Of a DNA stretch of 64,000 bases, positions 22,085 through 35,334 are shown one piece after another. The position numbers were made by a program, and so were the translations under genes. The stretch covers positions 26,709 to 90,708 of the forward strand of contig VTPC01090623.1 in assembly GCA_011009095.1 (NCBI GenBank), in the 5' to 3' direction. This stretch comes from Ignelater luminosus (Eukaryota; Arthropoda; Insecta; Coleoptera; Elateridae). Below the pieces are notes generated by a model. It was not told the origin of the DNA. It made no database searches and worked only from the letters and a program-made list of their open reading frames with translations. Each line of letters begins with the position of its first letter. The first letter of the stretch is position 1.

Positions 22085-25000
22085 AAATATTATTTCAAAA
22101 ATACATAGATCGACAGCAATTTCTTAACCTAACAGACAAATCTTTTGCTGTACGTAAATGCAGCAGTCAATTATTTGCCTAAATATGAGGAAGCTTTAGT
22201 TTAATGATGTTTTCATAAGTGTACCAGAAAGAAAGAAACAAGACAATTATTGATGTTATAAAATTAAAAATGAAGATCTGCTGTTAACAGAATGTTGACC
22301 TTTCTCGCTTTCTCTGTTGCAAAAGAATAGAGACCAAATATTTTAAAAATTAGAAATATCTCAGATCCTTTATTTTACATTTCGAGATTCTTAGAAATTT
22401 GCAGTCCGTATCGTCGCAGCTGACTCATAAATTATTTTTATGACCCATCGTTTGACACTATATGCAAATAAGTTTCGAGATGCTACTTAAAGGTAAAAGT
22501 GGTGGCGTGAGTGACTTTCCCCATCCCGGCGATCGTCCAATTATCGGAGACCTGCCATTATCTTAACAAATCATCAGGTTGAGGAAAAAAGACTCCACAA
22601 TATGGCGACAGCAGTCAAGATTTTTCCTGCCTCAAGCGCGGTGTTAAAAACACGCGTGACATTGTTCAATACGATACCTAAGGATTTTATCCGTAAAGTC
22701 TTTATAGAAATCGCGAGATTTTTTGAGATTCAAGCTACTAAGGTTATGTAAACTATGCCGTTATTAGTGTTACGGATTGTAAAAACGTCGCGATTTTCTG
22801 ATCTTCGTAAATCACAAATTCCCCCAAAGTACAGGAAGATATTGTTGTGTTCTATCACTATCAGTCTTCGTACTGGACAACAAAATCTCTACCAGGTATC
22901 TATGGTACCGCCTCGACGAGAGTTCGTCTGGGAATAAAGTTTCTTGGGAATCCCCGGCAGCTGATGATTTTGGTTCAACCGAGAGCGGCAACTCAGTGCC
23001 CGCGGAAGCCTACAATATCAGTTGTGTACCGTGTAAGTGAACTACGAGCGCTTTTTAATAAATAAGTGTCAGTGTTTGCGTTTGGAATTATTACCACAGT
23101 ACAAGGACGCCCGACGAATTTCTAGCTGTAAGTTTGCTTTATTGTATATTTATGTGATTTAAGCTTTGAGCGATTAAATTACGAATATCTTAAAGAGATT
23201 ATTTGTTACATTTCTCAGTAAGAATACTGCAAGAGCCAATTGCATCTCTTTGTTTATTGCAAACCCCATATCAGGGTTATCAATTTTTAACAGTTATTTT
23301 GGTTTATCCTACCGAATCATTAAACTAGATTCAATCCATAGAAGGTTTATTATGAATAAACATTATTAAAGAAACTTACTTCATAATAGCTTTAGAGTTT
23401 ATTGTGTTATTCAAAGTTCTCTGAATTTGAACTTGTTTGTTTATCTTTAAAGTTTAAGATAGTGTTCTTAGTGTTCTTTTTTTTATTAACAGCAAAAGGT
23501 TATTATTAAGATTCTCCAAATCACCGATTCACGTTTTGTTTTTCTGCAGTAAGAATAATGACATTTGGAATATAGGTCACGAGATAACTGACCTACTTTA
23601 CTTAATACCGCTCACTCCTCATTCCTTGTTTATATTTAATTGATATCGCTCACGTAATAGTTGGTTAGTCTTAGGATTAGCTGTTCACCTATATCGGTCA
23701 AGATTAATTAAGATTGGCGCCCTCTCAAAAGTAAACTCTATCGTTACCGTTTTCCGCCATTCCGGCCTTCTACGACCCCGACCCAACCCCCGACCAAATA
23801 GAGCTAATCGTTTCTTCAGGTATACCGTATCATTTTGTGTTGCGTCATTCTAATAGGGTCACTAAGTCCACCTTTATACGTAACATATTGAAAGTCAAGG
23901 ACTATTGTCAGTCCTATGTGATTTCCTTGATTTATGGTTTATTAATTGATTTTGACACGTGGTATGATGCAGCGATTTGGTGTTTTACCCAAAAAAAAAG
24001 ATCTTCGTTATACATACAATTCTCTACTGGAAATAGTGTTTTTTTTCTTTATGATCTAGTACTTGTAAACCATGAAGAAGGAAATTACATGGATGCGAAT
24101 ATTGACAATTTCGATGAAAATGCAAAAACCTTGAACAGAAGGTCATGTAACGGCAAAAAACGGAAAAACTGGCCTAATCCCGTTAGGGAATTTTGGAAGA
24201 TGTTCAATCCCGTAGCTCGAAGCCAAAGACAACTTACCTTTAAGACAAAAGAAACAGTTTTCAAACTCACTAAAACTGCCAAGATAACTCAAAGATGGTA
24301 AAACCCTAAGGGCGCCAGAAGCTGAAAATCAAAAACTATACCGGGCCACGCAGCTTTTCGTAGACCGACACTCTATATAAATGTGTTATAAATATTACCA
24401 CCCTGTATATAGGTACACTCAAGTCGACAAGTAGGGCGATAGGTATTTATAACCCTGGACGTACTTACAAAAAGGTACTTTTTCAATAGACTTACCCGGG
24501 GAAAGCTATCAGCTTATTTATTGAAAATCTCAACAAATACACAGCACCTTCTTTATGGCTAGACTGGAAAACTATTATCAAATAAACACAAGATGGTTAC
24601 GTTAATTACTTTCGTCGGTTAGCAGCATCGATTCTTGCAAGTTGGGTTTCTCCACCTATTGGCTTTAATCATAACAAACTAGCAAAACTATTATTAATTA
24701 ATTCTATCTTCCTCTTTCCCAGGACTGGCTCACAATCGGTTCACAGGAGTTTACATTTCCTGAAAATCTTATAGGTACAAACAGAGACACAATAAAACTA
24801 AACAATGTTATGCAATATCTGTTTATTCTTGTCCTGATTGAATGCAAAAAGAAAGAGAGAAAAAAAATGTAAATATATCACTAAACAAACGACATAGGCG
24901 ATAACAATAATTCAGTAAATTATCCACACATTCGCATAGCTATGTGCGTTCTAACTTATAAAATCTTTGAATAGAAAATTGAACTATGGTTTCCGTACGT

Positions 25001-28000
25001 CCAAAGTCGTTAGAAATGAATTCAAGAAGTCATGTACTCTTATACAAGCAGAGCGCGTCTAGCACAATCCCCAATTACTATTTCGGTCACAAACTTAGCA
25101 AACAAAATTGCTCCCGCAATAAGAAAATTATCACGGCTAATATGCCGAACTTAATTACGCGATCACACAATTTCTAGTCCGTCAAAGCGATGTTTTTCTG
25201 GAATTTTTACAAGACCTCTCTTGCATAATAAAATTCTCAACACCCAGAAGTTAAAACTGCACAGAAAGAGCTCGTAATAAGAAGTAGTTTGTGCGCTTGC
25301 TAACGATGTTAACAGGGCGACGATCGAAGGGCAAGTTCCGTCTCGGGCAGCATCGCCTAACGGCGGCCACCTCTCACGTGACGACTCGAGCTAACGCCAA
25401 CCCCTTTTACACTAAAAAGGGTAAAATACTTGGGATCTGCTATTAGAAAGAGGGGAGTTTACAAGCCAATGCGGCAGTGTAAATGGTACTGTTGCACGCG
25501 ACAAAGAAGAAATAATCTACTGGAACACTTTGTCGGTCTTAGTGACGGCAAGATCCTGTCGAAATATGAAATATCAGGCTTCGGCGCAGAAATATAATTT
25601 TATAAAGTAAATTAAACGTCTTAATAAATGAATTTCTATTCAATAAAATAAACCAATGTAAATTTTATAATAGAAATGAGAAGAACAAACATCTACATTA
25701 AAATTAAATTAAGATAGAAGTCGAACGTTTACGCGTTAATTCAAAATGACATTACAGTTAACAAAACATTCCTTAGTCATGGTGTTACCCATGCCAAAAA
25801 CACACTGGTTACAGTTTTGATGACGAGCCTTCCAGAGTTAATTTCAATATTAGATGCCTTAAGTCGCCTATTTGAGAAGACAAGGTTAATGGCACATATG
25901 AATTCACTATTTCGCCATTACAATTAGAAGATCGTTATCATTCTCTGTTTCAGACGGGGAGTCTTTCAGTAAATACCATGTTTAATGAATTAACTTAACT
26001 ACGAAGCTCGAAATTTCTATTTATCTTTAAAAACAACTAGAGTACAAAAAGGTGTTTGATTTTTGATAGGTTTGATGTAAACATTTCTGTTAAGAGCACT
26101 GAAAGGTAAAGAAGACAAGTGAGCTTTGGTAACAGTAAAAAATTTTTAAAATCACCTGCCAACAAATCATCTTGAATTACAGAATAAGTGGATTTTTCAA
26201 GTAATACCTTCTAAAGGCGAAACTAGTTATAGTTGCTTCAAAATGGCTACCTAATTTTCATAGACTTCTTTCGTTGTTTATTATCTTTTATTGTTGACGA
26301 ATTTTAATAGTGAACTGTACGACCTTAAACGAAGGTTTCAATCTTCTGTAAAATTTCTGGTTTCCGTCTTTAAATTGTAGGAAATATTCAGCAAGAAAAT
26401 TCATTAGAGACTTTTGTAATTTAGTTTGTAGAATTACTACTAATTGTTGCTGCTATAAAATTCCTAGTCACTAACGAAACTGCGGTTTGGCTGGTTTCAT
26501 TTAGTTTTTGCTTGAAGAAGCTTTACATAAGAAAAGCGAAATGATAATTTGTTTTTTGTCTCGACTCCGAGAAAAGTTACTATAATCCTAATATTTCAAT
26601 AATACATTAATCGATACTAAAAGAATTGGGTCTGCTTATAGCAAATACATCACCAATAGGGTTCAAGGTTAATCTGAAAATAAAATCTACAAATTTGAGT
26701 TTCTTGCTTAATTAACTTTTCTGACCTATTTGACTTCTATTTTTTGTCTTTTATGTTGTTTTATAATGATAGTGATATGTTTTTATAGTTAAATGGTGCT
26801 AAATACTAATATTTTATCAAACCAAGCATAATCAACAAAAAAATTTTCTAATAACTCAGTGTTTCGTAAAGGAAGTATTAAATTTTAATTTTTTTCTCTC
26901 TTACTCGCTGAAATTTTAAACATCGATTTTAAATTTTTACTTGTTTGATCATCCATCCTTTCTAATTAACTTAATACGCTAAGCTTAATATCTCGTCTGG
27001 ATAATTTTAAAAATCCACAAATTCTTAGTTTTTCATTTGATATAGCAGGTGATTAAAACCACGGTTGGTTAATCAAAAAAGCACGTTGGTGTAAAGGAAG
27101 TGTAATTACAAATATAACGAGCACAGAAGAGTTCAAAGTCTGCGTTAATTTGGTTCGAATTCTTCTTTCTCTTATTTTAGAGATCTACAGCAATGTTCAT
27201 AAAGTCAAATTTATTAATAAATTTATAGGGTACATTACGGAGTGAACGAAAAGTAATTATGTCGACGCTCAATTAGGAATTGATATACTTTACGTTCAAA
27301 TTTCAGCAAATCAACAAGCAAAAAAAATTCCCCCTTTTCACAGTTAAAAGAATTGTGAAGTTCTAAATTAAGGAAATAGGGAATGTCTAACTCTAAATTG
27401 AATCCCTCGAATCCCATGTTTTATTGCAATTCGGCTACATATAAAAAAATAAGTGCTGAGTCTCAACTCCAAATTACATTAAATGTTTTCATCTAACTTT
27501 CATCATACTGTTTTAAATTAAAGTAAGAAGAGAGAAAAAAGGAAAATTCTCTTTTTAAAGTTTTTGCTTTACTGAAAGAACCGAATGAATTAATTGAAAT
27601 CCCGTAAAATCGTTAAATTATTTTGTAACAATTTGACCATAAAATATATTGAATTGTAACGGTCAGAGCATCTCTGATAATGAGATCAATGAGTGTCCGG
27701 GATTAAACATGCGCGGTATGCGCAACCCGATGCCCTAGTTATTTTGATGTCCCAGAATGGCCTTAATCAGGAATGATTAGTTGGTATGTTAATTAGTTTT
27801 TTAATTGCTTATCTAGCATCAATTTAATTTCCGTTTGGGGTTTCTACTAGATTCTTTTTTATATTACTACAGCAAAGTACCTCACTGTTTGTTTGTATCA
27901 AACACAAACTTTTTATTTTGTTTACTTATTGACACAATACATCAAACAATTCCAACTTTTCTTTTATAAAATCCAATTCAAAAGTTTTATTATATATTTT

Positions 28001-28345
28001 ACCTGCTTATCTTTTAATTGTATCTTTGTTTTATAGATGAAGCTTTCTGTTATATTTTAACAAAAAAATTGAATGTCTTGATCTCTACTAAAAACATGAA
28101 GCCGGTGTCAAACGTTGAGCTCTCATGAATACACTCAACAAGCAATGTAAAATTTCAGGATTGATAACAAATAACAATATTGTTAATTAGTAACTCAATC
28201 CAAAAGAAAAAACTAATAACATCTGGTAGAATTTATTTTTTCTAAAAAATTATTTTTTCACGATACAGGTCAACAGACTATCAACTTAATTCTGATAAGT
28301 ATTACGCTACAGATTAATACCAACATTTTAAATTTTACTCAAGTT
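22085..28345. other. Unassigned sequence with a few GC-richer islands
   Basis: No gene was recognised in this 6.3 kb. Three less AT-rich patches stand out. The first, 22.49-23.1 kb, has two GTAAGT-like donor words near 23.03 and 23.13 kb. The second, 23.69-24.39 kb, has a 154-codon plus-strand frame at 23837-24301 of unknown nature, starting VTKSTFIRNILKVKDYCQSY-like. The third, 25.3-25.56 kb, includes TCACGTGACGACTCGAG. Any could be an old LTR, promoter or exon, but I cannot support one choice. Confidence 0.4.
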
Positions 28346-28348
28346 TAA

Positions 28349-29074
28349 CTAGGAATCAAGGGTCGTAGGCCGGTTAAACTCAAAAATGGCCTTAAGGACA
28401 GATAAGGAGAAGCTATAAACTTAATGAAACACAGTAGATAACTTGAGTTCAGATATATATATATTATTAAGTAACCACCTCAAAGATAAAAACAATTAAA
28501 TAATAATAAGAGAATTTGATTATCCGAAGAATTTAATGATCCACCCAAAACTTTTAGCCTCCAGAACAAGCTAAATAGGATCGAGCAACATCTATGAGAC
28601 CAAAAAGAAGGACTAAGGTACACTCCGCTTACCCTCACAAAACTGAGGCTTGTCGCACCCACAAAATTAGCAATTAAAGCACTTGTAACCACTAATACAT
28701 AGCGGCAACATCACGCTCAAAATGCCAACCTAGCGCGCACTCGGATTTTAAACTTCCCATCTCCTTTAACATAAACCTTTTCACTAGGAAACAGGTTTCA
28801 GCTGTCAGATTTCAAAACGGCAGAATAAAGTTGAAAGCTGGAAGAATTAACCTGTGTTTCGCTAGCAACAATAATTAAGTGAAAAAATTCGTTAACCCTA
28901 AATGATTCAAAAAAATTTTCAAAAGCTAAAGGATGTAGTTGACCTCTCAGTGCTAAAATATAAGGCTCAATTATCTCTTCACCTGAAGGGAAACTATAAA
29001 AACATTCAAATACTCACTGAAAGCCCAGAATGCGCAACCACATGGAACGGTAGCGAAAAGTGACCGTTACATCA
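28349..29074 (-). repeat. Family R repeat, copy A (internally deleted)
   Basis: On the minus strand it starts TGATGTAACGGTCACTTTTC and ends GATTCCTAG followed by TT. Both ends match copies B (44820-46470) and C (52589-54482). It shares the 5' block with copy C (CTACCGTTCCAT and TCTGGGCTTTC words) and the 3' block AAGGCC...CCGGCCTACGACCC with copies B and C. At 726 bp it lacks much of the middle present in the others. No protein coding was recognised. It directly abuts the Jockey-like LINE remnant. Confidence 0.7.
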
Positions 29075-29084
29075 TTAAAGATAA

Positions 29085-30600
29085 TATTAAGCATTATGAG
29101 AAAATTTCTAGTATCAGCTCTAGATGTAGTCTTAAAAAATCATTACAATAAGTTTTTGCAACATTCCCGTGAGAAATCTGTTTTTGGAGGCGACCTTAAT
29201 ACCCCTAATGCCAAAAACGTGGCATGGGAATCGCCACCACTAAAAATAGAAAACTGTTTGAAGCAGACAAACTGGATGTACAGACACTAACAAAATCCCA
29301 GACTTACTGTATTTATTAATACCTAAACAAATACCACTTCATTTTATCAACATAGAAGAAACCTTTGACTTAGGTTTTGATCATTTAACAATTATATTAA
29401 TGCAGAGTGAGAAAATCAAGAAAGAAGCCAAAACTACCTTAGCCAGCAGATCAACTGATTGGCAAGGTTACAAATAGAATTACAAAACAAAATTAATCTA
29501 AACGTTCCGTTTTAAACCAAAAAGCAACTGAAAGCCGAAAACTTCATTTTACTAAAATTGTTCAACAAGCTGCTTGGACCAACACCAAAAAAGTATGATG
29601 TATAATGACTAACAATAACTATCCAGTAAGAGATCTGACATCCTATCAAAGTAAAGCAAAAAACCAGGAGAAAATGGTTGCAAACCCGAAATCGTGCTGA
29701 TAAGAATATTTTTAAAAACAAGATTTAAATACTTAAACATTAAGTGCAAAGTACTAAGACTAAAAAAACTGTTTAGCAGGTTTAACAACTGATAGTGAGA
29801 CATAATACATGTTGAGTCTCAACTGGTTTGAGTAAGAAATAAAAGTTCCAATGTCTGTACGAACACTAACCGCTAGTGCGCTTTACCCTTGGTTTGGCGG
29901 GATTGTTTTACAACTGAGAAGAGGGTTGGGAAGGGTCACCCTTATGCAGAACTTAACAATATTCATTATGAAATACAATGTCCGCCCATAAGACAATCTA
30001 ATGATAGCTGGGCAAAGGATAATCAGAAAAAAAAGACCATCTTGAGAAAATCTTTAAACCAAGTGAAGGTCAAAATCCTAGTACACTATCGGATATTGAC
30101 AACCAAAAAGAGAAACAGCAACATAAATTTTAAAAAAGCTCCAGGTTTCGACCTCATCAAAGAAAAGATAACGAAACACCTTTCCAGAAAAGGTGTAATG
30201 AAACTAAGCTATTTAATAGCTAACTAGTTGAAAGGTAACCAGGGCCGGCTAAAGAGCCGGCCTTGCGGGGCAGCTGAGGAAAAAAGAATTAATTCTTTGC
30301 ATCGATAATTCAGAATAAATAAAATTTCTAATTTCTTCTAAATATTTAAAATAAACGAATTATGCTATCTCTGAAAAAGCAGTGTGTTTCTCTTTTTTTA
30401 TATTTTAAAGGCTCTGCAGAATGTTGCTGCTCTGGGCCCCGCAAAATTTTCAGCCGGCCCTGAAGGTAATTAACAGAAGTCATGTTACTCAATTCTGAAA
30501 AATCTCCGAACAAAACAATTCAATTTAACCAAGATTTTGTTTTTTATCATTACGTACTAAGTTTTTAAAACTTTCCAATGGCATAGGTTTTTAAGTACTT
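29085..30600 (+). mobile_element. Jockey-like LINE remnant, split by a MITE
   Basis: The plus strand shows Jockey-type ORF2 blocks. VFGGDLNTPNAKNVAWES (endonuclease 'GGDFNAKH--WGS') lies near 29.18-29.24 kb. A decayed LTFDLGFDHLTIIL-like block ('DSDHLPI') lies near 29.35-29.40 kb. STDWQGYK, then INLNVPF and a KIVQQAAWTNT block ('I-N-IQ-AAW--T') lie near 29.45-29.59 kb. FKKAPGFDLIKEKI, the reverse-transcriptase start 'NKKAPGPDGI', lies near 30.13 kb, followed by KGVMKLSYL. The family copies its RNA at an endonuclease nick. Frame changes and stops are frequent. A 223-bp hAT-type MITE interrupts it at 30240. The part after 30471 is only tentatively LINE. Confidence 0.75.
30240..30462. mobile_element. 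hAT-type MITE
   Basis: A 223-bp element with 11-bp perfect TIRs, CAGGGCCGGCT at the left and AGCCGGCCCTG at the right. It is flanked by an 8-bp target duplication with one difference (AAGGTAAC at 30232-30239, AAGGTAAT at 30463-30470). The 8-bp duplication and CAGGG-type ends are typical of hAT non-autonomous elements. No coding capacity. It inserted into the Jockey-like LINE remnant. Confidence 0.92.
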
Positions 30601-30604
30601 AAAG

Positions 30605-32755
30605 AGGGGAAAGTGTCGTGAAAACATTATCGTTTTGCAATCTTCATCACAAAAATTATTTGTGTGTACATTTACAATACTTTACAGCCGATGTGCTTTT
30701 CAGGAGCAGAAATCCAAACAGAATTAGAATTAGAAAACTTTTCACTTTTCTAGCAGTTTGCGTAAATCTTTTAAGTTCCTTTGACAGGAGTAACTAGAAT
30801 TTTAAAAAAGTCAATCGAAAATTACAGCTTGAAAGGAACGTAGCGTCGATTCATCAAGTTAGAATGCTGCCATCTGTCTAGCGAAGACAGACACTAGCAG
30901 TAACATTGCGTAAGTGATGAGACAATGTCTTCTACCTCTTCTGATTTATTCAAAAGTAAGGACGCTCCAGCTTCAAATTGGATGTAAGCCGATATTTTCT
31001 AGACGGGATAAAGCATCTTTTCTTCTGTGGCAAATCTTCTGCTGAAGATATCAGACAGATATTTAGATTTCTAGATTATTTATTGCACAAATACAAAATA
31101 ATCAACTTGAGGATTTGCAACGACAGGAATATATTCTACAAATGCTTTTGAAGAGATCGATTTTTCTTGTTGATTCTTTTGGAGAATTCCAGATCGTGGA
31201 CTAGAAGGTGATGAATATTCTATTGGACGATTGAGATAATCAATAATGGCACAGTACGGAAGAATAATGTTTGGAATTCTGCAAAGACTTACTTTTGTAG
31301 AAAGTATAATCTTAGGGAAAATTAAAAAGGCAATGGAGAACGGAGCTCAACTGTGGACCACCACAGGTGGCCTGTGAAACCTATCGTATTTAGCGTTCTT
31401 AAGAAGAACAATTGAGGGGAAACTTAAACCGTCTTCCTATTTATTTGACTAAGAATGGGCGAAGCCCGAGCCACTGGGGGTGACCTGTTCCACTCATGTT
31501 CTTAATTACATTTTTTGGAAGGTTAGTGAAGGGCGAAACCCGACTTGCTCTTAGACCAGAAGGGCCTTAATGTGATGTGGTGATGCATCTTAATTTTTTT
31601 ACAATGAAATTTTACATGCTTTTTGGAATTGTATCTGCTAATTATATCTTTTGTGCCTAGAAATCAGCTCTATAGTTATTGCTTACATCTGCATAACAGA
31701 TCGCGTTACAGAAATATTAGATAATGTTTAGTTACTCACAGCTTTACATAAACAAAGCCAATGCAAAATACTAAAAAATAAAAAAAAAAGAATATCCGAA
31801 CAAGAACTTGAAAAACTCGATTTTGATTGAACTCATAAATATGTATAGCACGCATGAAACTGGATTTCCACGTTCGAAAAACTGTGATTCTAACAATTTT
31901 ATTTGCTTTGTATCCAGGCACGTACTTCACATTTTATTTGTAAAAAAGATTTTTTTTAGATCTGCAAATACAGACCAATAAAAGATATTACAAATTCAAC
32001 AAACAAAACGATTGAGTATTACTAATAATCATCTTTGTTATAAGTTATTTTTTATTTAAATAAAGTCTAAACCATAACAAAATGGTAAGAAGATAAAAGC
32101 TGCTGTTGATTTTCTTGTGGCAACGCATAAAATCAAATTGAACAATGCACAGGATAAATACAAAGTTCTGTGACTAAACTGCCTTTTTACGACTATACTT
32201 TCAAACTTTACTAGTTATTGCAATGATTTTAAAATAATTTTCTTATTATGACATTTTATTTTTTTATACTAAGGTATTTAAATTGTCCAAAGGCTAAATA
32301 TATATTCCCGGAATAAATGTTTGAGGAACGTGTCTATTGTTGATTTTGATATAAAAAAAGTGTACAAAACTTTAAAAATGAAGTTAAAATTAGATTTTTA
32401 CGAATAAATTTATAGGTTAAAATGTAGCTAAAACAACTTAAAATACCAAACCTGAGATTCTTTCAGAAGCGAATTATTCTAATTGGATTATTGGAAAACG
32501 CTCAACTCACAGGAAAAATATGGTTTTCCCTCATAAAGTCAGTCTCTTTTTCTTTAGAAGGGCATTCCTACATCCAGTCAATGAATTCCTCACCTACATA
32601 AAATTACAACCTGATTATTTTATAATCTTATCAAGCAGCAATAATACTACTAATAATCTAAATTTATTATTCTTTGCAAATCGGATTGAAAAATAGCACA
32701 ATAGTAATAATATGCAATCATAATAAATAATCTTCATGAAACCCTTTCTATCTCT
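30605..32755. other. Unassigned sequence
   Basis: Nothing coding recognised. A short duplicated motif, GGGCGAAGCCCGA near 31.46 kb and GGGCGAAACCCGA near 31.53 kb, stands out against the A/T background and may be the arms of a small decayed repeat. Confidence 0.4.
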
Positions 32756-32763
32756 TTATACAG

Positions 32764-32949
32764 GAAGTGACAAAAGCTGGTGCAGGAAAAGAAGTTGGTT
32801 CGAAAGAAACAGGAAAACGCTATACTTTCGAAAAAAAAGGTCTTTCATATCCAGAGATGATTGGTAGGGTGGCGACCCTCTGTGAGCAGCATGATGTAGT
32901 AGGTGTTTTGTTATACAGTGCGAAACGAATGGCAATAAATTACTACTAG
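32764..32949 (+). CDS. Possible host exon (weak)
   Basis: A pyrimidine-rich tract followed by TTTATACAG at 32754-32762 gives a good splice-acceptor look. The open frame that follows contains EVTKAGAGKEVGSKETGKRY and LSYPEMIGRVATLCEQHDVV, ending at a TAG about 62 codons on. The composition (charged, non-repetitive, no homopolymer bias) is more protein-like than most frames here. A GTAGGG donor word lies in-frame near 32.866 kb and could end the exon earlier. I recognise no domain, and no partner exon is visible within the window, so it may be chance. Confidence 0.25.
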   Translation, partial: EVTKAGAGKEVGSKETGKRYTFEKKGLSYPEMIGRVATLCEQHDVVGVLLYSAKRMAINYY

Positions 32950-32954
32950 GGTGG

Positions 32955-34090
32955 AAAATAATAATTTCTCCGTTTTCTCAGTTTCTTTTTCGATGTTAGA
33001 AGGTCTTAAAGGGGATCGGATTCGTAATCCATCCAAATGTAGGAAGTACACAAAAAGCCTTGATTAAGAAAGTATGCTGAGGTGGTTCTCCCTCTTTACG
33101 AGCTCTAGTAATTTCTTCTAACCTTTGTACACATTACTTAGAATTAAACAAGAGAGTACTCGGGAGTTTCAATGCTCATTAAAACAGCATACTAAATGTT
33201 TTCCCTGGGAAGGGTTAAACTTAGAGTTTTAAATATTCAAATTATCCCTAGGTTTGTTTATTTTATCTAAATTCTATTTTTAGTAAAAACTGTACATATG
33301 CTAGATAATAGTTTTTAACGTTTCAGTTTTCTAAATTAAACAAAAGCTTTATATATGTTACTACAATGTTTGGTTATCAAGATCAACTAATTCTTAAATT
33401 AAAACCAATAATAAACTGCCAAAGAAACTTTTACTTCTGCTCATAAAAAGACAATATAAACAGTAACGACTGAAAGCAGACACTGCAATCATCTACACTA
33501 TAACTTTACGCAACAAAGTAGACAAATGAAATTTTCAAATTTATGTAGCAGAAATCTTAATAATAATTATGATTCATGATCCGTGAATAAGAAAATTGGG
33601 ATCTTAAAAACAGATGAAGGGTTTGAAGTCTCAATAATTGAACAAATTAAGTAACTAATGATAAATTTAACGGTTGCAATTTGTATGATTTAAAGATTCG
33701 CTGTTTTTTCTCAACAGAGAAATTACAGTATTTTAAAGCTCTAGTGTACCTGTATTTTGTTTTATTTATTATGACGATATTCTTGATAAAATGGTGGCCT
33801 AACTATTTTTTATTATTTTGTTTTGCTTTAAATAAATACAATTCAGTAACCATAAATCTTGCAGCCAATCTAGGCAGTTATTGGAATGTCTATCAAGCTT
33901 GCAATCTTCAAACTAAAGAAGAGCGATATCTGGGCAGGTTTCAGGCAATAACACAATGCAGTTTGGTAACGGTGACGGTACGAATAAGTCGGTTGAAGTG
34001 TTTGTGTCTTACAGACGTCTCAGATGCTTACTTCAGTTATGCAGGGTGTCCAGTAAATGCCAATAAAGCTTCAGGTAGCAGCCTTCCTCA
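32955..34090. other. Unassigned sequence
   Basis: No element ends or RNA genes seen. A 165-codon plus-strand frame (33681-34178) overlaps the antisense P-element-like reading and is probably its shadow. Confidence 0.4.
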
Positions 34091-34095
34091 GCCTG

Positions 34096-35330
34096 TTAAG
34101 ATGCCAGAATGGAAAATACGAATGCCCCAAGATGCTTACTTTCATCACACGTATCAAAAAAAGAACAAAGAAATTTAAGCTTGGCAACGCTAGTGCAGGC
34201 TAACAAATGCTGTAGCAACTGTGATAGTGTTGTTTTGGACGGAAGATTAAACCACTTTGATAAAACCCTGTAGCCAGGCCCTAATGTTTTATATAAAGCT
34301 AAAGACAAGTTTTTCTTCCAACGTAAATCTTCTTCCTCTTGCTTTTGCCTTCCGTGTTAGCGGTTATAAGCAAAATTGCACTGTAGCACTTCTAAGCCCC
34401 GACATAGACAAATCAAAGAAATTCAAACTTTTTTTAGCCAATTTCAGTTTTTTGCTAAATGTTATAGGTACGATACGCAGAAACCACATTCATTTTTATC
34501 ATTTCAGTCACTTTGATTACATATATTAAGACTGAATCGTACTTTATTAAGAGTAATTGTGGCTTCAACAGATTCTTTGTTGCATCGGTAATGGTTTGAT
34601 GTGGATTTGATTCCTACGATTCTACTTATTCACTACTAAAATGATAACTTCTGCTCACTTGTACAAAAAAACTAAGCTACAGAGGAATTTCTTCTTGCAG
34701 ATTTGAAATAAGCACTCATAAAAGATGTTTACCCGAAACTTTATTGGCATTTTACAAACACCCTACCTTTGTCACATTGCTCAAAATCTTCACATTTCAA
34801 CATGGGAAGTCTTTGGACATTGTGCCTTTTTTTTCGTATCTTGAGTAAAACAGAATAAATTATTTTGTTTCGACACTTGAATCGGTTTTTGAATCTTCAG
34901 AATTTTGGGGAGATTTTTGCAGACATTTTCTGAGTCTGTGTCTAAAAGGCAATCACGTAATTTGCAGCGAATTCGTTTTCTCTTTGAGCTGGTAAGTAGA
35001 AATCTTCAAAGTCACATTTGAAGTCTTTTATTGTCCCTAATTTCTGCGGTACCAGCAAAAAGCGTCTCCGGTAGACAGTGCCAGAAAGAAAACTGGATTT
35101 GGCCTTCAGGGGTAAGAGTTGGAACAAAACCAACTGTGTTGGAACGTCCAGATGGATCGATAGGGAAAGGTTTGATAGAGTTGTCATCATATTTACTATC
35201 TTGAAGTCTTCGTTTGGTGATAGACATCCTTTTCTTCTTAGGCAGCGTCTGAATCACGTAGTTCTTTATTAAACTTTTATTAGGTAGGTTAGATTCCTTC
35301 ATCTCTTCAACTATACTTCGATGTTCCATA
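34096..35330 (-). pseudogene. Possible P-element/THAP9-like transposase remnant
   Basis: The minus strand at 34308-34200 reads MSLALYKTLGPGYRVLSKWF and then NLPSKTTLSQLLQ. This resembles the P-element/THAP9 transposase motif in which 'SP-AY-FLR--F-LP---TLR-W' follows the coiled-coil region. Upstream on the same strand (35329-35012) is a basic, Ser/Lys-rich 105-codon stretch (TLPKKKRMSITKRRLQDS) that could be the linker after the THAP domain. No catalytic residues or THAP zinc finger (C2CH) could be read, and no terminal repeats were found. It is decayed, and the family call rests on one motif. Confidence 0.4.
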
Positions 35331-35334
35331 GTCG

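Noticed and set aside
23837-24301. 154-codon plus-strand frame as a host gene
   Set aside because: No recognisable domain, low-quality composition and no splice or promoter context. It may be chance or an old element.
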